DNA from: Planctomycetota bacterium
GTDB taxonomy: Bacteria > Planctomycetota > UBA1135 > GCA-002686595
Reading direction: 5' to 3'
DNA: 64,000 nucleotides
NCBI GenBank assembly: GCA_023150475.1
Contig: JAKLKU010000001.1
Location: 310,001-374,000, forward strand
This document shows, piece after piece, positions 1 to 7,591 of the stretch (positions are counted from its first letter, which is position 1; each line of letters begins with the position of its first letter). Under the pieces are notes generated by a model, which saw only the letters and a list, made by a program, of their open reading frames with translations, searched no databases and was not told the DNA's origin. The position numbers and the translations under genes were made by a program.

Positions 1-594
1 CCCGGCAGCCGTGAAGGCGTGCTCGGGCGCAACCTGCCGTGGATGCTCTCGGTCGCGAGCGAGCTGCTCCGCGCCGAGCCCGAACTCGAGATCGTGATTC
101 CGCACGAACGAAGCGAGCTCGGACCGCGCATCGCCGCGCTGCTCGCGGAAGCCTTCGCGAACGAACCGAAACTCGCCGCGCGCGTGAAACTCGAACTCGG
201 CGACTTGCACGGCTCGCTCGGCCGCGCACGAGCCGCGTTCTCCGTCTCCGGCACGGCGTTGCTCGACCTCCTGCATCACCGCCTGCCTACGGTCGTGGTC
301 TACCGGCTCGCCCACGCGCGCGAAGTCTGGATGTCGAAGCGCTTCCTGACGGCGCCGTACTTCGCGTCGCTCAACCTGCTCGCAGCGCGGGAGGTCGCCC
401 CGGAATTCTGCTTCGTCGGCGACGGCCCGAGGAAGGAAGTGCTCGAGGCGCTCGAAAGGGCGTGGCGGGATCCCGCGTGGCGCGCCGACGCGCTCCGTGG
501 GCTCGAGCTCGCCCGTGAACGGCTCGGACCGCCGGGTGCGGTCCGCCGCGCGGCCCGGGCCGTGCTCGCGACCGCCGCGGAGGCCCGCGCATGA
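1..594 (+). CDS. lpxB: Lipid-A-disaccharide synthase, C-terminal part (partial at window edge)
   Basis: LpxB joins UDP-2,3-diacylglucosamine and lipid X into the lipid A disaccharide at the inner membrane. Only the last ~197 residues are here; the gene enters from the left edge in frame 1. The first residues read PGSREGVLGRNLP, matching the family's LPGSR nucleotide-sugar motif. The following region keeps the SGTALLDLL and P-VVVYR pattern of the GT19 UDP-binding half, and the chain ends in an Ala/Arg-rich tail. Its stop overlaps the next start (ATGA), so it is probably co-transcribed with the sigma factor gene. The assignment is from motif order; the missing N-terminal half cannot be checked. 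Confidence 0.88.
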   Translation, partial: PGSREGVLGRNLPWMLSVASELLRAEPELEIVIPHERSELGPRIAALLAEAFANEPKLAARVKLELGDLHGSLGRARAAFSVSGTALLDLLHHRLPTVVVYRLAHAREVWMSKRFLTAPYFASLNLLAAREVAPEFCFVGDGPRKEVLEALERAWRDPAWRADALRGLELARERLGPPGAVRRAARAVLATAAEARA

Positions 595-1271
595 GCCTCG
601 ACGGCCGAAAATCCGCGTTGAACAAGCCCGGGGAACCGGAGTACGGCGCCGACCCGATGGCGACTCTCTCCACCGAGCTCATGTTGCGCACGAAGCGCGG
701 CGACAAGGCGGCGTTCGACGAGCTCGTCGAACAACTGCGCGGCAGGGCCTTCCGAGTCGCGCAGGGCTGGGTCGGTTCACGCGAGGACGCGCTCGAGCTC
801 GCCCAGGAGGCCTTCCTCAAGACCTACAAGGCGCGCGAGTCGTTCAAGGAAGGCGAACCGTTCCTGCCGTGGTTCCACCGCATCCTGCGCAACACCTGCT
901 TCAGCCACTTGCGCGCGAAGGGTGTCGTCAAGGAGAAGTCGACCGCCGAGATGTTGCGTCCCGAGGACGACGCACCGGCGGATTGGGAGATCGCCGACAC
1001 GTCGCAGTCGCCGAGCGACCCGGCGGAGCGCGACGAACGCAAACAGCTCTTCTGGCAGGCCTACAAGCGGCTCGGCGCGCGCGATCAGGAGATCCTCGCG
1101 CTGCGGCACTTCGAGGAGCTCTCGTATCAAGCGATCGCGGACCAACTCGCGATCCCGATCGGCACGGTGATGTCCAGGCTGTACCACGCGCGCCGCAGGT
1201 TGGCGCGCGAGCTCGGGGATCACTTGGAAACGGATTTCGGCATCCAAGCAGGACGCGGAGGCGGCGAATGA
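591..1271 (+). CDS. ECF-family RNA polymerase sigma factor
   Basis: 226-residue sigma-70 family protein of ECF size. Region 2 lies at about residues 30-100, with the typical RVAQGWVGSREDALELAQEA core-binding helix and a WFHRILRNTCFSHLR region 2.4-like stretch. Region 4 lies at about 150-205, with ARDQEILALRHFEELSYQAI followed by IPIGTVMSRLYHARRRL, the helix-turn-helix for the -35 element. The ATG overlaps the lpxB stop and its own stop overlaps the next gene, which looks like its anti-sigma partner. Linkage to lpxB suggests envelope-stress regulation, which is inference. An in-frame internal Met before ATLSTELM could be the true start, because the first ~22 residues are not conserved-looking. 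Confidence 0.92.
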   Translation: MSLDGRKSALNKPGEPEYGADPMATLSTELMLRTKRGDKAAFDELVEQLRGRAFRVAQGWVGSREDALELAQEAFLKTYKARESFKEGEPFLPWFHRILRNTCFSHLRAKGVVKEKSTAEMLRPEDDAPADWEIADTSQSPSDPAERDERKQLFWQAYKRLGARDQEILALRHFEELSYQAIADQLAIPIGTVMSRLYHARRRLARELGDHLETDFGIQAGRGGGE

Positions 1272-1714
1272 GCGCCGAAGAACCCGAACCGAGCGCCGAC
1301 CAGTTGCTCGCGATGGCGTACGCGGACGGCGAGCTCGACGGCGCGACGCGCCGCGAGTTCGAGACGCGGCTCGGACGCGAACCGGCGCTCGTCCGCGCCG
1401 TGGCGGAGCATCAGCGCATCGCGGTGCTCGCGCGGTCGGCCGCCGGGCCGGAACCGGCGGACTTCGAGTGGAAGCGCCTCGCCGCCGAGCCGCTGCAACG
1501 TGGCGGACTCGGCCTGGGTTGGACGCTGCTCGTCGCCGGGTTCCTCGCGCTCTGTGCCTGGTCGGGTTGGCAAGTCGCGACGAGCGACCTCGAGCTCGCG
1601 CCGAAACTCGCGCTCGCCGCCGTCGGGCTCGGCGTGCTCTTGATCGGCGGGTTCACGCTGAGGGCGCGCCTGCGGACCCTGCACCTCGACCCTTACCGGG
1701 ACATCCAACGATGA
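1268..1714 (+). CDS. Probable membrane anti-sigma factor or sigma-associated membrane protein
   Basis: 148-residue protein that starts in a 4-nt ATGA overlap with the ECF sigma gene. The N-terminal ~60 residues are helical and acidic (LLAMAYADGELDGATRREFE), the usual look of an anti-sigma domain ('ADGELD...L...L..DP/EP'). No HxxxCxxC zinc motif is visible. Two hydrophobic segments follow at about residues 76-95 and 103-122 (TLLVAGFLALCAWSGW and LALAAVGLGVLLIGGFTL). The C-terminus is short and basic and ends YRDIQR. The role as antagonist of the upstream sigma factor is inferred from position and from the N-terminal pattern. Confidence 0.75.
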   Translation: MSAEEPEPSADQLLAMAYADGELDGATRREFETRLGREPALVRAVAEHQRIAVLARSAAGPEPADFEWKRLAAEPLQRGGLGLGWTLLVAGFLALCAWSGWQVATSDLELAPKLALAAVGLGVLLIGGFTLRARLRTLHLDPYRDIQR

Positions 1715-2034
1715 TCGTCGTCACCACCGACTTGGTGCCGGGCCGCGAGATCACGGAGACGATCGGACTCGTGCGCGGCAACACGGTGCGCTCGCGACAC
1801 TTGATGCGCACGATCGCGGCCGGCTTCCGCCAGCTCGTCGGCGGCGAAGTCGACGAGTACACGAAGTTGCTCGCCGAGACGCGCGAGCAAGCGCTCGATC
1901 GGATGGTCGCCGAAGCACGCGCGCACGGCGCCGACGCCGTCGTCGGCGTGCGGTTCGCGACCAGCGAGATCTCGTCCGCCGCCGGTGAGTTCCTGGTCTA
2001 CGGCACCGCCGTCAAGCTCGCGCCGAAACGTTGA
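1711..2034 (+). CDS. YbjQ/UPF0145 family protein
   Basis: 107 residues, starting at an ATG that overlaps the preceding stop. The chain is a typical YbjQ (DUF74) domain: it opens with VVTTDLVPGREITETIGLVRG, has the central AGFRQLVGGEVDEYTKLL helix, and ends with HGADAVVGVRF and a GTAVKL strand. Family members form pentameric ring-like barrels and are loosely called heavy-metal-binding; their molecular role is unsettled. It closes the lpxB-sigma-antisigma operon. Its last 23 nt overlap convergently with the antiporter gene on the other strand. Confidence 0.9.
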   Translation: MIVVTTDLVPGREITETIGLVRGNTVRSRHLMRTIAAGFRQLVGGEVDEYTKLLAETREQALDRMVAEARAHGADAVVGVRFATSEISSAAGEFLVYGTAVKLAPKR

Positions 2035-3568
2035 GTACGTCGTCCCCGGTGAAGAAGAGCCACGTGATCACACCGAAGAGCGGCAGCAGGATCAGGCACG
2101 AATACGCCATGTAGCCGAAGAAGCTCGGCATCCTGACGCCGTTCTCCTCGGCGATCGCCTTGACCATGAAGTTCGGTCCATTGCCGATGTACGTGTTCGC
2201 GCCCATGAAGACCGATCCGCACGAGATCGCCGCGAGCAGAAGCGCTGCCCCGTCGCCTTGTGCGAGGAAGGTCGACAGGAACTGCTCGTTCGCGGGCACG
2301 CCGAACTTGCCCGCGGCCGTCGCCGTGAACGTCAGGTACGTCGGTGCGTTGTCGAGGAAGCTCGAGAGTCCGCCCGACAGCCAGAAGTACTGCCACGGCT
2401 GGCTCGCCTCGAATTCGGCGCCGAAGACGACACGTTCGCCTTGGCCCCACGAGTTGAGGATCAGCAGTGCCGGCGCCATCGTCACGAAGATGCCGGCGAA
2501 GAGGATCGCAACTTCCTGGATCGGCCCCCACGAGAACTTGTTGAGCGACCGATTCTCCGCGCGCGTCGTGAACCACGCCACCGCGCAGAACCCGAGCATC
2601 GCGGCTTCCGGCGTGCCGATCGGCCAGGGTTCGCCGCCCGTGCCGAGGCCTTCGCCGGACGCATAGATCACGCCGACGATGCCGAGCAGCCAGACGAAGT
2701 TGAGCAATCCGTCGATGCGCAGGGGCTCGTGCTGCATCACGCGCTCGAGCTGCGCGCCCGGACGGCGCTTCTCTTCCTGATTGAGTGCACGTTGGTCCCA
2801 GACGTTGAAGATCGCGAGCAACGCGACGTTGACGACCAACCACTCCTTCCAGAGGCCGAACGTCCAACCGAACGGCACGCCCTTCAGGAAACCGAGATAC
2901 AGCGGCGGGTCTCCGAGCGGCGTCAGCAACCCGCCGCAGTTCGACACCACGAAGATGAAGAAGATCACGATGTGCGTCTTCTTCTGGCGACTCTCGTTCG
3001 CCCGGAGGAGTGGCCGCAGCAGCAACATCGAAGCGCCGGTCGTGCCGATGAAGCTCGCGAGCGCCCCGCCGATCGCGAGGATCGCCGTGTTGACGAGCGG
3101 TGTGCCCGAGAGCGAGCCGCGGATGTAGATCCCGCCCGTGATCACGAAGAGACTCGCGAGCAGCACGACGAACGAGACGTACTCGTGCAGTTTCTCGAGC
3201 AGCACGTGCCCGCCATGCGCGCCGTGCGCGAGGAGCAAGTACGCGGCGACCGGCACGGCGAACCCGAAAGACACGAGCGCACGGTTCCGGTTCTTCTCCC
3301 ACCAGTGATGCGCGAAGAGCGGCAGGATCGCGATCGAGAGCAGGACACCGAGGAACGGCAGGACGCTCCACAAGCCGAGCTCGGCGCCGAGGCTCGGACC
3401 GGAGACCACGCTGGCCGAGGCCGAAGGCGCAGCTTCGCTCGCGCCGGCGAACGCCAGGCTCGTCGACGCGAGTCCGGCGCACGCACCACGGACGATGCGC
3501 GACACGGAAGTCACGGCGACGCGCCGAAGGAAGACGATGGACTCGAGGTTGGATCGAAACGTGGGCAT
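2012..3568 (-). CDS. nhaD: NhaD-type sodium:proton antiporter
   Basis: 518-residue polytopic membrane protein with about 12 hydrophobic segments after an N-terminal hydrophobic leader. It belongs to the NhaD/ion-transporter superfamily. Recognisable blocks are FIGTTGASMLLLRPLLRANE, FFIFVVSNCGGLLTPLGDPP (the NxGG..TPxGDPPL signature) and SGGLSSFLDNAPTYLTF near the C-terminus (the FLDNAPT signature), then GANTYIGNGPNFMVKAIAEE. These acidic and Asn residues line the ion path in relatives. It probably exchanges Na+ (or Li+) for H+ at the inner membrane. It sits alone between convergent YbjQ and the stator operon; the latter reads the same way, 93 nt upstream, so read-through is possible. Confidence 0.9.
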   Translation of the reverse strand: MPTFRSNLESIVFLRRVAVTSVSRIVRGACAGLASTSLAFAGASEAAPSASASVVSGPSLGAELGLWSVLPFLGVLLSIAILPLFAHHWWEKNRNRALVSFGFAVPVAAYLLLAHGAHGGHVLLEKLHEYVSFVVLLASLFVITGGIYIRGSLSGTPLVNTAILAIGGALASFIGTTGASMLLLRPLLRANESRQKKTHIVIFFIFVVSNCGGLLTPLGDPPLYLGFLKGVPFGWTFGLWKEWLVVNVALLAIFNVWDQRALNQEEKRRPGAQLERVMQHEPLRIDGLLNFVWLLGIVGVIYASGEGLGTGGEPWPIGTPEAAMLGFCAVAWFTTRAENRSLNKFSWGPIQEVAILFAGIFVTMAPALLILNSWGQGERVVFGAEFEASQPWQYFWLSGGLSSFLDNAPTYLTFTATAAGKFGVPANEQFLSTFLAQGDGAALLLAAISCGSVFMGANTYIGNGPNFMVKAIAEENGVRMPSFFGYMAYSCLILLPLFGVITWLFFTGDDVLNVSARA

Positions 3569-3661
3569 GGGACGCCGAATCGGCTGATCGGCCGGAGCGC
3601 GTTGAGGGTGATTTGGCTGCAGTTCGAGCGCTGCACCGACTGACTCAGGCCGGAGCGAGGT

Positions 3662-4339
3662 TCAGTTGCGCGGCGACAGGATGCGAGCGTCGACGATCGG
3701 TTGCGGAACGGACTTCGAGTCGAGGTGCCCGGCCCATGCACGCGCATGGACGCGGTGCGGCGTGAACCGGTGCTCTTCGAGCAAGTACTCACGAACGGCT
3801 TCGGCTCGCGCGAGTCCGAGCCAAGCCGCGGCGCGACGCGATCCACCTGGATCGGGGTGGCCCTCGAGCACGAGTTCCTGGCTGCCTACGGGTTCGAGGC
3901 TCGGCGCCATGACGTCGAGGAAGCGTTTCGCTCGTTCTTCGAGCACCGCTGAACCGACCGCGAAGACGGCGATCGACGGTTGCGCCATCTCGAAGCGCGG
4001 CTTCAGCGCCTCTGCGGACTGAGCCCGCAACACTTCGAGCGCCGTCGCTTCGTCGTAACCCTTCGCGGCGATCTCCAAGTCGTTCGTTTCCGGGATCTCA
4101 AAGCGCGAACGCGCCTCGTTGTAGATCTGCAGCTTCTCGCTGTTGCTCATCAACGCCGGGAGACCGAACGACTTCAGTCGGATGACGAACGCTCCGGAGC
4201 CGCTCGCGAGCAGTCCCGCGTCGCGCGTGTGCGCCATCGACACGAGCAGGATGAAGAACGTGAGGATCAGGGTCATCATGTCGCCGAACGACACGAGCCA
4301 CGCCGGGATCGGACGTTTCGGTTCCTCTTCGAACGGCAT
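3662..4339 (-). CDS. Second MotB-like stator protein (OmpA-like C-terminus)
   Basis: 225 residues. A single transmembrane helix begins near residue 14 and carries the proton-binding aspartate of the MotB family (WLVSFGDMMTLILTFF, Asp20). A periplasmic part ends in an OmpA-like domain (ELVLEGHPDP, then a helix ARAEAVREYLLEEH). It starts 6 nt after the upstream motB, so the two MotB-like proteins are co-translated. The peptidoglycan-binding segment is shorter and less canonical than in E. coli MotB. It may form a mixed stator with motB, or a separate peptidoglycan-anchored complex sharing one MotA. The family call is firm; the division of labour is unknown. Confidence 0.82.
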   Translation of the reverse strand: MPFEEEPKRPIPAWLVSFGDMMTLILTFFILLVSMAHTRDAGLLASGSGAFVIRLKSFGLPALMSNSEKLQIYNEARSRFEIPETNDLEIAAKGYDEATALEVLRAQSAEALKPRFEMAQPSIAVFAVGSAVLEERAKRFLDVMAPSLEPVGSQELVLEGHPDPGGSRRAAAWLGLARAEAVREYLLEEHRFTPHRVHARAWAGHLDSKSVPQPIVDARILSPRN

Positions 4340-4345
4340 CGGCGC

Positions 4346-5095
4346 TCAGTTCCCCGCCCGCCGCTCGAGCGCATCGAGTCGAGCGTACGTCGGTGCCTGG
4401 ATCCGGACCTGGACGCTGCGCTCCTCCCAGTCGGAACGCTCGGTGGTCAACGTGCGCATCGTCTTGCGCCCGATTTCGAGTTGGACGAGCGCGCGAGGAT
4501 ACGTCCCCCGTTCGAGGAACGCCTCCGCCGCGGCGTGGGCCCGCGAGAACGCGAGTTCGAGCCGCGCCGGTCCGTCGCCTTCGCCCTCTTCGGCGTGCCC
4601 GACGAACACGACGACCGACGGATAGTGACGCAACACGCTTTCGAGGTTGCGCAGCGACTTCGCGAGCTCTTCGGTGACCGCGCTCGCGCGCCGAGCGAAC
4701 GCGCCTTCTTTCGAGAAGCGGATCACGAGCCCGTCGGCCAGCGCGTTCATGTCGACCTCGCAATGCCCAGGCGCGAGTCTTGCGCCGTACTGCGCGATGT
4801 CGTCGACCAGGCCTTCGGGTGGCCGACTGTGCTTCTGCGGCGCGCCACGGATCAGGAATTCGAGCGTCAACGGGTCGGGCGACTTGTCCCACCCGGTCGG
4901 CACGCGCTGCTTGCCGATGACCGCGCCGGCGCCTTCGCGAAACCCCTTCGGCCAGAGTTTCTCCGCTTCCTCCATCGTGGAGAACGTCATCAGCATCACG
5001 AAGAACGTCACGAGCAACGACACCATGTCGGAGAACGTGACGATCCACTCGGGCGCACCGGGCGCTTGTTCGTCGGGCGGTCGTTTGCGCGGCAC
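4346..5095 (-). CDS. motB: Flagellar motor stator protein MotB
   Basis: 249 residues with the MotB N-terminal plug and helix (WIVTFSDMVSLLVTFFVMLM, proton-channel Asp23). A long linker follows (about 45-130), then an OmpA-like region (VVVFVGHAEEGEGD, LAFSRAHAAAEAFLERG, VQVRIQ). MotB anchors the MotA ring to peptidoglycan and couples ion flow to rotation. It lies 19 nt downstream of motA and 6 nt upstream of a second MotB-like gene. The OmpA domain has GHAEE where GHTD is usual, so peptidoglycan binding may be modified. No other flagellar gene is in the window. Confidence 0.85.
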   Translation of the reverse strand: MPRKRPPDEQAPGAPEWIVTFSDMVSLLVTFFVMLMTFSTMEEAEKLWPKGFREGAGAVIGKQRVPTGWDKSPDPLTLEFLIRGAPQKHSRPPEGLVDDIAQYGARLAPGHCEVDMNALADGLVIRFSKEGAFARRASAVTEELAKSLRNLESVLRHYPSVVVFVGHAEEGEGDGPARLELAFSRAHAAAEAFLERGTYPRALVQLEIGRKTMRTLTTERSDWEERSVQVRIQAPTYARLDALERRAGN

Positions 5096-5114
5096 CGGCG
5101 AGGCTCCTTGGGCG

Positions 5115-5879
5115 TCAGGCCGTGATCGCCGCGCGCACGCGCGGCGACACGAACGCTCCGAGCTTCTGCTTGATCAGCACCGGCTTCTCACCCTTCTGCA
5201 GCAGGATGATGCCTTCGATGATCACCGTGTTGATCTGCGATTCCTGCTTCGAACGCACGTCGAGCTTCGACGCGAGCGGCAGGAACACGACGTTCGCCGC
5301 GACGGCGCCGTAGAACGTCGTCAACAGCGCGACGGCCATGCCGGAACCGATCGCCGACGGATCGGACATGTTCGCGAGCATCTGCACGAGACCCACGAGT
5401 GTGCCGATCATCCCGAACGCAGGCGCATAGGTGCCCATCGTCTCCAGCATCTTCTTGCCGGTGGAATGCCGGGCCCGCATGTTGTCGAGGTCGACCTCGA
5501 GGATCTCGCGGATCGTGTCGGCGGCGAATCCGTCGATCACGAGCTGCACGCCCTTGACGAGAAACGGGTCGCCGAGCTTCTTGACTTCCGATTCGAGCGC
5601 GAGGAGTCCGTTCTTGCGCGCGATCGTCGAGAACTCGATCACCGTCGCGATCGTCGCCTTCGGGTCGCGTGCCTTGAAGAGGAACGCGCGCATCATCACT
5701 TTCACGAAGTCCTTCACGTCTTCGACGGTGAAGCACATCAGCGTCACGAAGATCGAACCGCCGCCGACCATGATGACCGACGGCGTGTCCCAGAAGAGCA
5801 GGATGCTCCCGCCCATCAGGATGGACCAGAGCAACAGCGCGAACGCTGCAACGACGCCGATCAGACTCGCGAGGTCCAA
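5115..5879 (-). CDS. motA: Flagellar motor stator protein MotA
   Basis: 254 residues, the normal MotA/PomA length, with four predicted membrane helices (about 4-24, 30-52, 150-170, 180-202). The cytoplasmic domain carries the torque-generating charge pattern (STIARKNGLLALESE), and helix 3 has the conserved proline region MGTYAPAFGMIGTLVGL. A second conserved block is GMAVALLTTFYGAVAANV. First gene of the motA-motB-motB2 operon. The C-terminus is short, with no long cytoplasmic tail, which argues against a Zorya-type ZorA and for a motility stator. Confidence 0.92.
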   Translation of the reverse strand: MDLASLIGVVAAFALLLWSILMGGSILLFWDTPSVIMVGGGSIFVTLMCFTVEDVKDFVKVMMRAFLFKARDPKATIATVIEFSTIARKNGLLALESEVKKLGDPFLVKGVQLVIDGFAADTIREILEVDLDNMRARHSTGKKMLETMGTYAPAFGMIGTLVGLVQMLANMSDPSAIGSGMAVALLTTFYGAVAANVVFLPLASKLDVRSKQESQINTVIIEGIILLQKGEKPVLIKQKLGAFVSPRVRAAITA

Positions 5880-6157
5880 GGTGCAGGAGTGAAGGGTTGG
5901 GGCTCGAGTTCGGTGCCACGCGCGTGTGGCGCGCGCGACGTATCGAAACGAGTCGGCTCACCCTTGAGTCGCACGCGTGGGCCGAAGGCGTTCGTCCAAC
6001 GCCGCGGAACCCCAAACGAGAGCGAGCTTCGCCGGGAAATTCGTTCACTCCGACTTGGACTTCGAAGCCCGTCGGAAACGACACGATGCCCAGCAACTTC
6101 GCCTGCTTCGCAGGTTCGGTCGCTGGGCACCGAGATCGGCGCGCCAGAATGGTTCTC
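5880..6157. other. Intergenic stretch upstream of motA; no clear gene
   Basis: This 278-nt stretch lies between the CBS gene and motA, both on the minus strand. It must hold the motA promoter unless the CBS gene reads through. A minus-strand frame around 6096-5990 has a protein-like run (LLGIVSFPTGFEVQVGVNEF) starting at a TTG, but it continues into the antisense frame of motA and resembles nothing I recognise. I searched for FlbD or FliL, which often precede motA, and did not find them. Confidence 0.4.
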
Positions 6158-6655
6158 TCAGCCGACGCGCGCCAGGTAGCGGACGACGTCGCTGGTCGTC
6201 AGGATGCCGACCAAGCGTCCCTTCTCGACCACCAACACCCGGTGGACTCCGTGATCCACCAGAGTCTCGCACACGAGCTTCAAGCTCGCGTCCGGCGTGA
6301 CGGCGACGACTTCCGGGTTCATCCAGTCGCCGACGGTCTCGCCTTGTCCGTTCTCGCCTTGGTATTCGTCCATGGCGAGGATCTCGTCTTCGTCGTATTC
6401 GCCTTCGTCGTAGGCGCTCCACGCGCTCCCGGGCGATTCGTCGGGCGCCTTGGCGGCCTTCATGCGCTCCGGCCTGGCGACGTCCTTGAGCGAGAGCACC
6501 CCGACCAGCGCGCCCGACGAATCCGTCACCGGCGCACCTGAGATCTTCGCTTCCTCGAAGACGCGCAGGGCGTCTTCGATCCGCATCGATGCGGTGAGCT
6601 GGACGACGTGGTGGCGCATCAGATCGCGCGCCTTGATTTTCTTGACGTCGAGCAT
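6158..6655 (-). CDS. CBS-domain pair protein
   Basis: 165 residues made of two CBS repeats (about 10-62 and 107-163). These form a Bateman module that usually binds adenine nucleotides. The first repeat has the pattern DLMRHHVVQLTASMRIEDAL...GAPVTDSSGALVGVLSLKDV; the second is WMNPEVVAVTPDASLKLVCE...HRVLVVEKGRLVGILTTSDV. The linker is unusually acidic (YDEGEYDEDEILAMDEYQGE). A strong Shine-Dalgarno AGGAGGT lies 7 nt before the ATG, which supports the start. No catalytic domain is attached, so it is likely a stand-alone energy or ligand sensor with an unknown partner. Confidence 0.92.
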   Translation of the reverse strand: MLDVKKIKARDLMRHHVVQLTASMRIEDALRVFEEAKISGAPVTDSSGALVGVLSLKDVARPERMKAAKAPDESPGSAWSAYDEGEYDEDEILAMDEYQGENGQGETVGDWMNPEVVAVTPDASLKLVCETLVDHGVHRVLVVEKGRLVGILTTSDVVRYLARVG

Positions 6656-6750
6656 GTTCGTACCTCCTGCGCCGGATGGAACTCGGCGCACATGCGCCAC
6701 CAGACCACGCCGAGGCGCGCAGGGCTCTACGTCGAGCTTCGCAGAAGCCG

Positions 6751-7455
6751 CTACGCTCTTGCGAGCAGCCCCCAACTCTCGAGCGTCCCCGCCACCGTGT
6801 TCGGCACGGGCTCGCTCTGGGCCAAGCGGTGCACGAGTTCTCGGCAGAGCCGCTCGAAATCGTCGGGCGTGTCGACGTCGAAGCAGGGCTCGAGGAGCTC
6901 GACGTCGAGACGGAGCTCGCGTGCGACCTCGAGCGTGCGCGTCAGCATGTCGCCGGTCGACATCACGACGTCGGTGAAGACCCGACGCGCCGGACGCGCG
7001 AGCCCGACCAACGCGTACCCACCGCCTGCGTCGGGGACGAACACGAGGTCCTTGCCGCGCGCGAGCGCCGCGTGCGCCGCCTCGATCGACGCACGTTCGA
7101 GCAGCGGTGCGTCGCTGCCGATGATCACGGCGCTCCGCCGCGGACGTTCGGCGCGCGTGCGTTCGAAGAACTCCGCCATGCGCTCGCCGAGCCCGTTGCC
7201 GCGCTGGGCGCGATGGCCCGCGAGTCCGGGGTAACGCTCGACGAACCACGGCAAGTCGGCTTCGTCCGCGGCCCAGAGCTCGGTCGCGAAGCGGCGCGAC
7301 TCCGAACAGCGCAGGACGACGTCGTCGAGCATCGCGAGCGCGAGCTCGCTCGAAAGTTCCGGCCCGAGCACCGGATGAAGCCGCGTCTTCACGCGCCCGG
7401 GCACCGGCCGCTTGGTGAAGATCGCCGTCAGGGCACTGTCGAATCGTCCGCCCAC
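6751..7455 (-). CDS. DUF2064 / TIGR04282 family nucleotidyl- or glycosyl-transferase
   Basis: 234 residues from a GTG start. The family has a GT-A-like nucleotide-sugar fold. Diagnostic blocks are the N-terminal TKRPVPGRVKTRLHPVLG, then IIGSDAPLLERASIEAA, PDAGGGYALVGL and CFDVDTPDDFERLC. Relatives are annotated as 'rSAM/selenodomain-associated transferase 1' and resemble CofC and MobA folds. The substrate is not known. It lies 95 nt upstream of the CBS gene on the same strand, with no overlap, so operon membership is uncertain. The coding assignment is firm and the reaction is not. Confidence 0.88.
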   Translation of the reverse strand: MGGRFDSALTAIFTKRPVPGRVKTRLHPVLGPELSSELALAMLDDVVLRCSESRRFATELWAADEADLPWFVERYPGLAGHRAQRGNGLGERMAEFFERTRAERPRRSAVIIGSDAPLLERASIEAAHAALARGKDLVFVPDAGGGYALVGLARPARRVFTDVVMSTGDMLTRTLEVARELRLDVELLEPCFDVDTPDDFERLCRELVHRLAQSEPVPNTVAGTLESWGLLARA

Positions 7456-7591
7456 GCTCGCACCACCGTCGAACGGGCGAAGCTAGCGCGCGGGGACTCG
7501 CGAAACGATGCGCTCCGCCGTAAACCGCCGGCCTCGGCCTGCGTTCTGGGCCGAGGCTCGCACTTCACCCCCCGACGACTACGATCTCGGC

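Noticed and set aside
1985..3643. Long plus-strand open frame opposite the antiporter gene
   Set aside because: It is Arg/Glu-rich, has no start signal or recognisable domain, and mirrors the minus-strand NhaD gene with clear signatures; a high-GC antisense artefact.
3662..5879. MotA/MotB-like genes as part of a Zorya (ZorAB) anti-phage system
   Set aside because: MotA has normal length without the long ZorA tail, and no ZorC/D/E-type helicase or nuclease lies nearby.
5880..6157. Small FlbD-type gene before motA
   Set aside because: No frame gives the short FlbD pattern; the protein-like run on the minus strand has no credible start and continues antisense through motA.
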